Below are positions 55,997-64,000 of a DNA stretch of 64,000 nt, one piece after another. Every line of letters starts with the position of its first letter. Within the stretch, counting starts at the first letter, position 1. Position numbers and translations under genes: made by a program. The stretch is from Pectobacterium carotovorum (GTDB lineage Bacteria > Pseudomonadota > Gammaproteobacteria > Enterobacterales > Enterobacteriaceae). The notes beneath the pieces are model-generated. The model did not search any database. It had not been told where the DNA came from and saw only the letters and a program-made list of their open reading frames with translations. The DNA lies in the NCBI GenBank assembly GCA_016415585.1, contig CP066552.1:2542001-2606000 (forward strand), in the 5' to 3' direction.

Positions 55997-56905
55997 TCAG
56001 CGATCTTTCGGGTCGAGGGCATCACGCAGGCCATCGCCGATAAAGTTAAAACAAAACAGCGTGACAACCAGGAACGCCGCCGGATAGAACAATAACCACG
56101 GCGAAACCTCCATTGAGTTCGCACCATCATTCAGCAAGGCGCCCCAGCTGCTTAACGGCTCCTGCGTTCCCAGCCCCAGGAAGCTCAGGAAGGATTCGAA
56201 CAGAATCATACTAGGCACCAGCAGAGAGGCGTACACCACCACCACCCCCAGCACGTTAGGCACAACGTGACGCAGCACGATACCGCGCGTGGAGACACCG
56301 GAAACCATCGCCGCTTCAATGAACTCTTTACGCTTCAGGCTCAGCGTCTGACCGCGCACGATACGTGCCATATCCAGCCAAGACACCATGCCGATAGCCA
56401 CGAAGATCAACAACATGTTCTGCCCGAAGAATGTTACCAGCAGAATCACGAAGAACATGAATGGGAACGAGTTGAGTATTTCCAGCAGACGCATCATGAC
56501 TGAATCCACTTTCCCGCCCAGATAGCCGGACATCGCGCCATACAACGTGCCGACGACCACGGCGACCAGTGCCGCCGCCACACCCACCATCAGCGACACA
56601 CGTCCACCGATGGCAACACGTACCAGCAGATCACGACCAGAGGAATCCGTACCAAAGTAGTGACCAGACGTCATATCCGGTGCGGCTGACATCATTCCCC
56701 AGTCGGTATCGGCGTAGTCAAATGCAGACAGCATCGGCGCAAAAATTACAAACACGGTAATCACAGCTAAAACAAACAGACTAGCCAGCGCCGCACGGTT
56801 GTGGATAAAGCGCAGACGCGCATCCTGCCACAAACTGCGCCCTTCAATTTCAGCCTGCTCGGTGAAGTTCTCTAACGCTTCAACATTTTTTCGATTCCAA
56901 AACAT
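55997..56905 (-). CDS. oppC: OppC, oligopeptide transporter permease
   Basis: 302 residues, six membrane helices. Permease loop EAAMVSGVSTRGIVLRHVVP is present. N-terminal cytoplasmic extension as in E. coli OppC. Follows oppB by 11 bases. Confidence 0.97.
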   Translation of the reverse strand: MFWNRKNVEALENFTEQAEIEGRSLWQDARLRFIHNRAALASLFVLAVITVFVIFAPMLSAFDYADTDWGMMSAAPDMTSGHYFGTDSSGRDLLVRVAIGGRVSLMVGVAAALVAVVVGTLYGAMSGYLGGKVDSVMMRLLEILNSFPFMFFVILLVTFFGQNMLLIFVAIGMVSWLDMARIVRGQTLSLKRKEFIEAAMVSGVSTRGIVLRHVVPNVLGVVVVYASLLVPSMILFESFLSFLGLGTQEPLSSWGALLNDGANSMEVSPWLLFYPAAFLVVTLFCFNFIGDGLRDALDPKDR

Positions 56906-56916
56906 AACGCCCCCAA

Positions 56917-57837
56917 TTAATAGCGAATTTTCGGATCGATAACAGCGTAGAGCACGTCAATGATCGCATTAAATAAAATGGTTAAGCCGCCGACCAGAAT
57001 CGTCAGACTCAGTACCAGTGAATAGTCACGGTTCAGTGCACCGTTCACAAACAGTTGCCCAATGCCGGGTAAACCAAAAATGGTTTCAATGACCATCGAG
57101 CCAGTAATAATTCCCACAAACGCCGGCCCCATATAGGACAGCACGGGCAGCAGCGCGGGCTTTAGCGCGTGGCGCAGAACGATGCGGCGCATCGGCAGCC
57201 CTTTGGCGCGCGCGGTGCGGATAAAGTTAGAGTGTAAAACCTCGATCATCGATCCTCGAGTAATACGCGCGATGCTGGCGATATAAGACAAAGACAACGC
57301 CACCATCGGTAAAATCATATATTTGGGTGCCCCGCCGTTCCAGCCACCGCCGGGCAGCCAACGCAGCGTAATGGCGAAAATCAGTACCAGCAGCGGCGCG
57401 ACGACAAAACTAGGAATAACCACCCCCGTCATGGCAAAACCCATCACGGTATAGTCCCATTTCGTATTCTGATTCAGCGCAGCGATCACACCCGCACTCA
57501 CACCAAAAACAATGGCAAGAATGAAAGCTGCGAACCCTAATTTCGCAGAAACTGGGAAAGACGTCGCGACTAGATCGTTCACGGAATAGTCTTTGTATTT
57601 AAAAGAAGGACCGAAATCACCCTGTACCAGTTGCAGTAAGTAGTTGCCGTACTGCGTCATGATGGGATCGTTCAGATGATATTTGGCTTCAATATTCGCC
57701 ATCACTTCCGGCGGTAAATTACGCTCGCCGGTAAAAGGGCTACCGGGTGCCAATCGCATCATGAAGAACGAGATGGTGATCAGGATCAATAGTGTTGGAA
57801 TCGCCTCTAAACAGCGGCGAAGAATAAATTTTAACAT
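56917..57837 (-). CDS. oppB: OppB, oligopeptide transporter permease
   Basis: 306 residues, the E. coli length. First membrane helix with ILITISFFMMRLAPGSPF, the family start, and loop RTARAKGLPMRRIVLRHAL. Separated from oppA by a stem-loop. Confidence 0.97.
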   Translation of the reverse strand: MLKFILRRCLEAIPTLLILITISFFMMRLAPGSPFTGERNLPPEVMANIEAKYHLNDPIMTQYGNYLLQLVQGDFGPSFKYKDYSVNDLVATSFPVSAKLGFAAFILAIVFGVSAGVIAALNQNTKWDYTVMGFAMTGVVIPSFVVAPLLVLIFAITLRWLPGGGWNGGAPKYMILPMVALSLSYIASIARITRGSMIEVLHSNFIRTARAKGLPMRRIVLRHALKPALLPVLSYMGPAFVGIITGSMVIETIFGLPGIGQLFVNGALNRDYSLVLSLTILVGGLTILFNAIIDVLYAVIDPKIRY

Positions 57838-57850
57838 TGCTCGTACCTAT

Positions 57851-57883
57851 AAAAGGCTGGCAGCACAACAGCGTGCGCCAGCC
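57851..57883 (-). terminator. Stem-loop between oppA and oppB
   Basis: GGCTGGC-A-GCAC pairs with GTGC-GCCAGCC; on the minus strand TTTT follows. It starts 8 bases after the oppA stop and probably lowers oppBCDF expression relative to the abundant binding protein. Confidence 0.82.
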
Positions 57884-57890
57884 ATTATTA

Positions 57891-59528
57891 TTAGTGCTTG
57901 ATGATATAAAGATCTTTCACGTAAACATTATCCTGCGGATCGTTGCCCGTTAATCCACCAACATAAGGTTTCACCAGTCGGGTATTCGCATAGTAATAGA
58001 CCGGTATGGTGACTGCGTCTTTATCCAGCTGCGATTCCGCCTGCTGGTAAACCGCAGCGCGCTCCTCATCGGTTTTCACCTGCAAGGATTTCGCAACCAG
58101 TGCATCAAACTCTTTGCTCTTATAGTGCGAGGTGTTACTGCTGCTGTCGGACAGCATGCTGTTCAGGAAGGTTGAAGGTTCGTTATAGTCAGCACACCAT
58201 CCGGCGCGTGCAACATCATAGGTTCCCTGATGACGGGTGCTGAGGAAGGTTTTCCATTCCTGGTTTTCCAGCTTAACGTCCACGCCGATATTCTGTTTCC
58301 AGATAGAAGCCGCCGCGATCGCCATTTTTTTGTGCAGATCAGAAGTGTTGTACAGCAGGTTCAACGTCAGCGGTTTGTCGGCGGTATAGCCCGCTTCTGC
58401 CAACAGTTTTTTCGCTTCTTCATTACGCTTCGTCTGTGGCCAGGTGAACCACTCTGGGATCTGAGCGTTGAAACCATCAATATACGGCGGTACAAAACCA
58501 TAGGCTGGAATATCACCCTGATTTTTTACTTTATTGGTCAGAATATCCTGACTTATGCCCATGCGCAGTGCATTACGCACCCGAACATCATTAAACGGCG
58601 GCTTTTGGTTATTGATTTCGTAATAATAAGTGCATAGGTACGGGTTAACCTTCACCTCATCGGGGATCTCTTTCTTTAATTTTTGAAAGAGTTCAATCGG
58701 CAACTGGTTGTACGTCATATCAATTTCACCGCTGCGGTAGCGGTTCACGTCCGTCACTTCAGACGCGATCGGCAAATACGTCACTTGGTTAATCACGGTA
58801 TGGGCGTTGTCCCAATATTGCGGGTTACGCTCCAGCACCATTTTTTCATTCACAACCCAGCTTTTCAGTTTGTAGGCACCATTGCCGACCCAGTTTTTCG
58901 GCTGCGTCCATTTTTCACCGAATTTCTCGACAACGGCCTTATTGATTGGGGACATCGCGACGTAAACAGGCAGCTTATAGAAGTAAGGTACTGCTTCGGA
59001 GAGCGTAACCTCAAAGGTATGATCGTCGATCGCTTTTACGCCCAGCGTATCAGGGGATTTCTTACCAGCGATGATGTCATCGATATTCAGCAGATGACCA
59101 TATTGCAGGTAGCTGGCGTAAGGTGATGCTGTCTTGGGATCGGCCAGACGCTGCCAGCTATAGACGAAATCGTGTGCGGTAACTGCCTCACCGTTGGACC
59201 ATTTGGCATCTTTACGCAGGTGGAATGTCCACACTTTAAAATCTTTGTTATCCCAGCTTTCCGCTACGCCGGGACTGGTTTTGCCGTTAACGTCGGAAAT
59301 CACCAACCCTTCCAGCAGATCGCGCGACACATTGGATTCCGGCACGCCTTCGATTTTATGCGGGTCAAGAGAGGAAACTTCAGCACCGTTGTTACGAACC
59401 AATTCCTGTTTTTCTGCTAACTGAACGCCTGCGGGAACGGTCGCGGCAGAGGCAGAAACAGCCATCGTGCTACTTAATGCCACGATAATAGCGGCAGCTA
59501 CTCTTTTTTTAGTTGTGATGTGTGTCAT
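57891..59528 (-). CDS. oppA: OppA, periplasmic oligopeptide-binding protein
   Basis: 545 residues. Signal peptide ending VSASA-ATVPAG (about residue 28), then the solute-binding family 5 core (NNGAEVSSLDPHKIEGVPES and WCADYNEPSTFLNSM). Closely resembles E. coli OppA over its whole length. It delivers peptides of about 2-5 residues to OppBC. Located just before oppB and preceded by a second oppA. Confidence 0.96.
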   Translation of the reverse strand: MTHITTKKRVAAAIIVALSSTMAVSASAATVPAGVQLAEKQELVRNNGAEVSSLDPHKIEGVPESNVSRDLLEGLVISDVNGKTSPGVAESWDNKDFKVWTFHLRKDAKWSNGEAVTAHDFVYSWQRLADPKTASPYASYLQYGHLLNIDDIIAGKKSPDTLGVKAIDDHTFEVTLSEAVPYFYKLPVYVAMSPINKAVVEKFGEKWTQPKNWVGNGAYKLKSWVVNEKMVLERNPQYWDNAHTVINQVTYLPIASEVTDVNRYRSGEIDMTYNQLPIELFQKLKKEIPDEVKVNPYLCTYYYEINNQKPPFNDVRVRNALRMGISQDILTNKVKNQGDIPAYGFVPPYIDGFNAQIPEWFTWPQTKRNEEAKKLLAEAGYTADKPLTLNLLYNTSDLHKKMAIAAASIWKQNIGVDVKLENQEWKTFLSTRHQGTYDVARAGWCADYNEPSTFLNSMLSDSSSNTSHYKSKEFDALVAKSLQVKTDEERAAVYQQAESQLDKDAVTIPVYYYANTRLVKPYVGGLTGNDPQDNVYVKDLYIIKH

Positions 59529-59719
59529 TATTTTCTCCTGTAATGTTGTCGTGTTAGTTATCCCAGCACGATTCCTGAATTAGAGCCCTGTGAGAAAACG
59601 ATTAATCGATTCGACTCACAACCCATTCCCACAAAGTAGGAATGGGTAACCAGAGATTAAATACCAAATTAATCGCTGTTCGCTCACTTCATTTGCATCA
59701 AACCGTAAACAGCCGCGGA
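59529..59719 (-). promoter_or_regulatory. Gap between the two oppA genes with a hairpin
   Basis: 191 bases. ACCCATTCC pairs with GGAATGGGT at 59621-59647, without a good U run, so termination after the first oppA is uncertain. A separate promoter for the second oppA is likely but not identified. Confidence 0.5.
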
Positions 59720-61390
59720 TTAATGCTTAATGATATAGAGATCCTTCACTCGTATATTATCCAACGGATCCTTGCCGGTAATACCGCCGACATAAGGTTT
59801 TATCAGTCTGGCGTTCGCGTAGTAATAGACCGATACAATCGCCGCATCTTTATCCAGCTGCGATTCTGCCCGCTGATAAATTTGCGCACGCTCATCGCCC
59901 GTTTTCGCCTGAACCGCCTGCTCCATCAGCTTGTCGAACACCGCACTCTTATAATGCGCCGTGTTGTTGCTACTGTCTGACAGCATGCTATTCAGGAACG
60001 ATGTCGGTTCGTTATAGTCCGCACACCATCCGGCGCGTGCAACATCATAAGCTCCCTGATGACGGGTGCTGAGGAAAGTTTTCCACTCTTGGTTTTCCAA
60101 CTTTACGTCAACGCCCAGATTCTGTCTCCAGATCGATGCCGCCGCGATCGCCATCTTTTTATGCAAATCTGATGAGTTATAGAGCAAATTAAACGTCAGC
60201 GGTTTCTCTGCGGTATAGCCCGCTTCCACCAGCAGTTTTTTCGCTTCTTCATTACGTTTCGCCTGCGGCCAGGTGAACCACTCCGGTACTGACGCTTCCA
60301 AGCCATCGATATACGGAGGAACAAAGCCATAGGCAGGAATGTCACCCTGATTCTTCACCTTGTTGGTCAATATGTCTTGATCAAGCCCCATACGCAGTGC
60401 CGTACGCACCCGGACATCGTTAAACGGCGGTTTCTGGTTGTTGATTTCGTAATAGTACGTACAGAGGAAGGGATTAACTTTAACTTCTTGTGGGATTTCT
60501 TTTTTCAGTTTCTGAAATAGCTCGATAGGTAATTTATTATTGGTGACATCAATTTCACCCGCACGATAACGGTTAACATCGGTCACTTCAGAAGCAATCG
60601 GCAGATAGGTGACCTGATTAATTACGGTCTTGGCGTTATCCCAATACTGGGTATTACGCTCCAGCACCAACCGCTCATTCACGACCCAGGATTTAAGCCG
60701 GTAGGCGCCATTCCCTACCCAGTTTTCCGGCTGGGTCCATTTATCACCAAACTTCTCCACGACCGCTTTATTTACCGGGGACATGGGCGAGTGAATCAGT
60801 AATTTATAAAAGTAAGGGATCGGCTCGCTTAGTGTGACTTCCAACGTATGGTCATCGAGTGCTTTTACGCCCAACATATCGGGAGATTTCTTGCTGGCGA
60901 TAATGTCATCAATATTCAGTAGATGACCATATTGCAAATAGCTAGCATAAGGAGAAACGGTTTTCGGATCGGCCAGACGCTGCCAGCTATAAACGAAATC
61001 TTGTGCGGTAACTGGATCGCCATTGGACCATTTGGCATCTTTGCGTAAATGGAATGTCCAGACTTTAAAATCGCGGCTTTCCCACCGCTCGGCCACGCCA
61101 GGAACCGAGTGTCCATCCGGATCGGAAATCACCAACCCTTCATATAAATCGCGTGCGACGTTGGATTCCGGCACACCTTCTATTTTATGCGGATCCAGTG
61201 ATGACACCTCAGCGCCATTATTTCTCACCAGAACTTGCTCTTTCGCCAGTTCAACACCGGCAGGTACAGTAGCAGCCTGAACATTCACGCATGACACCAT
61301 CACTGCTGCGGCAATCATACTGGTAACAAAGCATTGTTTTGTTTTGCGAGTTTTCACTTTATAAACGCCCCTGTCTTGATACAACGTCAT
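59720..61390 (-). CDS. Second OppA-type oligopeptide-binding protein
   Basis: 556 residues as drawn. Very similar to the adjacent OppA from ATVPAGVELA onward, so a tandem duplicate. A GTG at 61357 with GGGGCG upstream gives a more typical signal peptide (MKTRKTKQCFVTSMIAAAVM...NVQA) and may be the true start. Differences are scattered, so specificity could have diverged. It would share the OppBCDF permease. Confidence 0.93.
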   Translation of the reverse strand: MTLYQDRGVYKVKTRKTKQCFVTSMIAAAVMVSCVNVQAATVPAGVELAKEQVLVRNNGAEVSSLDPHKIEGVPESNVARDLYEGLVISDPDGHSVPGVAERWESRDFKVWTFHLRKDAKWSNGDPVTAQDFVYSWQRLADPKTVSPYASYLQYGHLLNIDDIIASKKSPDMLGVKALDDHTLEVTLSEPIPYFYKLLIHSPMSPVNKAVVEKFGDKWTQPENWVGNGAYRLKSWVVNERLVLERNTQYWDNAKTVINQVTYLPIASEVTDVNRYRAGEIDVTNNKLPIELFQKLKKEIPQEVKVNPFLCTYYYEINNQKPPFNDVRVRTALRMGLDQDILTNKVKNQGDIPAYGFVPPYIDGLEASVPEWFTWPQAKRNEEAKKLLVEAGYTAEKPLTFNLLYNSSDLHKKMAIAAASIWRQNLGVDVKLENQEWKTFLSTRHQGAYDVARAGWCADYNEPTSFLNSMLSDSSNNTAHYKSAVFDKLMEQAVQAKTGDERAQIYQRAESQLDKDAAIVSVYYYANARLIKPYVGGITGKDPLDNIRVKDLYIIKH

Positions 61391-62400
61391 ACCGGACTCT
61401 ACTCGTAAAAATAGCCGTCACATAGAGCAGAAAAGATCGCCCATTATCCAAATAAATCATAAAATTAATTTATGGGTGGATAACGAATAGCAGGCAGAGA
61501 CTCGAAGCTATCAAAAGCGGACACATTCGCCAATATCTTTACATTAATGTTGCTTAATTTTCTTTACTACTGCCAGATAAATATTTTAGTACAGTAGCAT
61601 GAGATGGACGTTAACATCATGATAAACAACAATTTTTATATTTACTGGCAGATATTTTTTTAAATACTCAGCAATTTATAGATTTTGAACAAAAAAACAT
61701 CGTAGTGGATTTTATCATTTTCACAGCACAAAAATGATGATGCATGCTTACCTATCCGCGTCATTATCTGACCAAAATGTTATTATTTTAACAATTCCAT
61801 TACTCACCTGGTACCACAGTAATTCCCCATTTATCTGCTACAGGCTGTGCGTAAAATAACTACCCCGATTAAAATATAAGCATTGTTTATACGAGCACGT
61901 TTTATGCGATGACCACGATTTATACGAATACGTAGATAGCGCCCGGAATTGGCTCCGACAATTATCTGCATCAACGCCCGCCGATCTCCCCTACCGCCCC
62001 ATTTTAGGTAGAAAAACCGATGGTTTTACCCCGTTAATGATAGTGATTATCAACATCAACCTGCTGAATGGTGTCAGCTTAAAGAAAACTCGATATTGAT
62101 CACAAAAAAAGCACCCACAAATAGGTATGCTCATCCCATGCCGTCGTTAACACGTAAACTCTCTTAATTTTGACCTATTTTCAAAACAATATTTCAAAAA
62201 TTCACGATATAGACGGTTACAATATTTTAAAAAGCAACGATCACGCCACAACGGCGGCTGACAAGCTCTTTGAGTCAATTAACGTGAGATAGACGGGAAA
62301 AAATAGCCCGGTGACGGAAACGTACCCCTATCGCTTATCTATACTGTTCTATTCGGCGAACAATTGACTGAAAGAGTTTAACATTTATCAGGAGAGCATT
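61391..62400. other. 1-kb gene-free region upstream of adhE
   Basis: About 1010 AT-rich bases with no credible reading frame on either strand. It must contain the adhE promoter and a probably long leader, plus the promoter of the second oppA gene. A 14-bp imperfect direct repeat TTTATACGARYACG occurs at 61886-61899 and 61919-61932. E. coli has ychE between oppA and adhE; it is absent here. Confidence 0.6.
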
Positions 62401-64000
62401 ATGGCCGTAACCAACGTTGCTGAACTTAACGCACTGGTCGAAAGAGTGAGAAAGGCGCAGCAGGAATTTGCCACTTACACTCAGGAACAGGTTGACAAGA
62501 TCTTCCGCGCTGCCGCACTCGCTGCATCGGATGCCCGTATCCCGCTGGCAAAAATGGCGGTTGCTGAATCAGGTATGGGGATCGTGGAAGACAAAGTCAT
62601 CAAAAACCACTTCGCATCTGAATACATTTATAACGCTTATCAGGATGAAAAAACCTGCGGCGTCCTCTCTACTGATGACACTTTTGGTACGATTACCATT
62701 GCAGAGCCGATTGGCCTGATTTGCGGTATTGTTCCCACCACCAACCCCACTTCTACCGCGATTTTTAAAGCGTTGATCAGCCTGAAGACCCGTAATGGGA
62801 TTATCTTCTCTCCACATCCGCGAGCAAAAAATGCAACGAATAAAGCCGCAGACATTGTTCTGCAAGCGGCCATTGCGGCAGGCGCACCGAAAGATATTAT
62901 TGGCTGGATCGATCAACCTTCCGTCGAACTGTCCAACCAACTGATGCACCACCCGGATATCAACCTGATTCTCGCCACTGGCGGCCCAGGCATGGTGAAA
63001 GCGGCATACAGCTCCGGTAAACCGGCGATCGGCGTCGGTGCCGGTAACACGCCTGTTGTCGTTGACGAAACCGCAGATATCAAGCGTGCCGTTGCGTCCA
63101 TTTTGATGTCGAAAACCTTCGATAACGGCGTCATTTGTGCGTCAGAGCAGTCAGTCATCGTGGTAGACAGCATCTATGATGCCGTACGTGAGCGTTTTGC
63201 CACCCACGGCGGTTACATGCTGAAAGGCAAAGAACTGCATGCCGTACAGGGTATTCTGCTGAAAAACGGCTCACTGAATGCCGACATCGTTGGTCAACCT
63301 GCACCGAAGATCGCTGAAATGGCGGGCATCACCGTCCCAGCAAACACTAAAGTGCTGATCGGTGAAGTGACTGCCGTCGACGAATCCGAACCGTTTGCCC
63401 ATGAAAAGCTGTCGCCAACGCTGGCGATGTACCGTGCGAAAGACTTCAACGACGCCGTCATTAAAGCGGAAAAACTGGTCGCAATGGGTGGCATCGGTCA
63501 CACATCCTGCCTGTATACCGATCAAGACAACCAGCCAGAGCGCGTGAATCATTTCGGTAATATGATGAAAACGGCGCGCATCCTGATTAACACCCCGGCT
63601 TCTCAGGGGGGGATCGGCGATCTCTACAACTTCAAACTCGCTCCGTCTCTGACGCTGGGCTGCGGCTCCTGGGGCGGAAACTCCATCTCCGAAAACGTCG
63701 GGCCGAAGCACTTGATCAACAAAAAAACGGTAGCCAAGCGAGCAGAGAATATGTTGTGGCATAAACTTCCTAAATCCATCTATTTCCGTCGTGGTTCACT
63801 ACCTATTGCACTTGAAGAAGTTGCATCTGATGGCGCAAAACGCGCATTTATCGTGACCGACCGCTTCTTGTTCAATAATGGCTATGTCGATCAGGTGACT
63901 TCCGTGCTGAAACAGCACGGGCTGGAAACCGAAGTGTTCTTTGAAGTTGAAGCTGACCCCACGCTGAGCATCGTACGTAAAGGTGCCGAACAAATGCACT
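62401..64000 (+). CDS. adhE: AdhE, bifunctional aldehyde-alcohol dehydrogenase, 3' end outside window
   Basis: 533 codons visible of a protein normally about 890 residues. The N-terminal CoA-acylating aldehyde dehydrogenase domain is present with NAD-binding ATGGPGMVKAAY, GVGAGNTPVVVDE and the catalytic cysteine in NGVICASEQS (about residue 246). The sequence reaches the linker and the start of the iron-dependent alcohol dehydrogenase domain (AFIVTDRFLFNNGYV). Converts acetyl-CoA to ethanol during fermentation and forms spirosomes. Start supported by AGGAG 8 bases before the ATG. Confidence 0.98.
   Translation, partial: MAVTNVAELNALVERVRKAQQEFATYTQEQVDKIFRAAALAASDARIPLAKMAVAESGMGIVEDKVIKNHFASEYIYNAYQDEKTCGVLSTDDTFGTITIAEPIGLICGIVPTTNPTSTAIFKALISLKTRNGIIFSPHPRAKNATNKAADIVLQAAIAAGAPKDIIGWIDQPSVELSNQLMHHPDINLILATGGPGMVKAAYSSGKPAIGVGAGNTPVVVDETADIKRAVASILMSKTFDNGVICASEQSVIVVDSIYDAVRERFATHGGYMLKGKELHAVQGILLKNGSLNADIVGQPAPKIAEMAGITVPANTKVLIGEVTAVDESEPFAHEKLSPTLAMYRAKDFNDAVIKAEKLVAMGGIGHTSCLYTDQDNQPERVNHFGNMMKTARILINTPASQGGIGDLYNFKLAPSLTLGCGSWGGNSISENVGPKHLINKKTVAKRAENMLWHKLPKSIYFRRGSLPIALEEVASDGAKRAFIVTDRFLFNNGYVDQVTSVLKQHGLETEVFFEVEADPTLSIVRKGAEQMH

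Overview
The window is a chromosomal segment of a soft-rot enterobacterium, most likely Pectobacterium (inferred from gene order and protein sequences: an Hrp1-class type III secretion cluster with dspE/dspF, hrpW and hrpN next to a HecA/HecB two-partner secretion pair, and enterobacterial housekeeping genes beyond it). Nearly every gene can be assigned to a family; species identity was not tested.

Layout. 1-8195 (minus) is the N-terminal part of a very large HecA/FhaB-type adhesin that runs off the left edge, followed by its outer-membrane transporter hecB (8265-9929). 10278-15619 holds dspF and dspE (AvrE-family effector and chaperone), divergent from hrpW (15800-17266) and a small coupled gene. 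Two small orphan genes and hrpN fill 17268-19444. 19589-22855 is hrpV-hrpT-hrcC-hrpG-hrpF and 23002-25685 is hrpE-hrpD-hrcJ-hrpB-hrpA (all minus). A CSS-EAL cyclic-di-GMP phosphodiesterase gene (26022-27611) sits between the pilin gene and the regulators hrpS, hrpY, hrpX and hrpL (27689-32077, minus). 32406-42950 (plus) is the export apparatus operon hrpJ-hrcV-hrpQ-hrcN-hrpO-hrpP-hrcQ-hrcR-hrcS-hrcT-hrcU, mostly with overlapping or near-abutting genes.

Regulation can be read from the DNA. Six HrpL boxes (GGAACC/T-N15-YCACNNA) precede dspE, hrpW, hrpN, hrpF, hrpA and hrpJ. hrpL itself has a sigma-54 promoter with an upstream TGCAA-N4-TTGCA dyad (HrpS-type site) and an IHF-like site between. 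The implied cascade is HrpX/HrpY -> HrpS + sigma-54 -> HrpL -> structural and effector genes. These promoters also correct the starts of dspE and hrpL, whose longest reading frames begin upstream of their own promoters.

Right of the T3SS: a LysR regulator divergent from an M20 metallopeptidase, a Bor-like lipoprotein, and a minus-strand operon of a MetNIQ-like ABC transporter enclosing an enolase-superfamily racemase with the N-succinylamino-acid racemase/OSBS active site. Together these suggest a small uptake and processing pathway for N-acyl (perhaps D-) amino acids or dipeptides. Then come an AT-rich N-acetylmuramoyl-L-alanine amidase lacking a recognisable signal peptide, a REP-like tandem repeat, cls, yciU, the oppABCDF operon with a second tandem oppA, a 1-kb gene-free stretch, and the 5' part of adhE running off the right edge.

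The type III system is of a known class. The less explained items are the small genes beside hrpW/hrpN, the racemase/M20/ABC cluster, the signal-less amidase, a pair of dispersed palindromic repeats, and slippage-prone repeats in hrpS and at the 3' end of the EAL gene.
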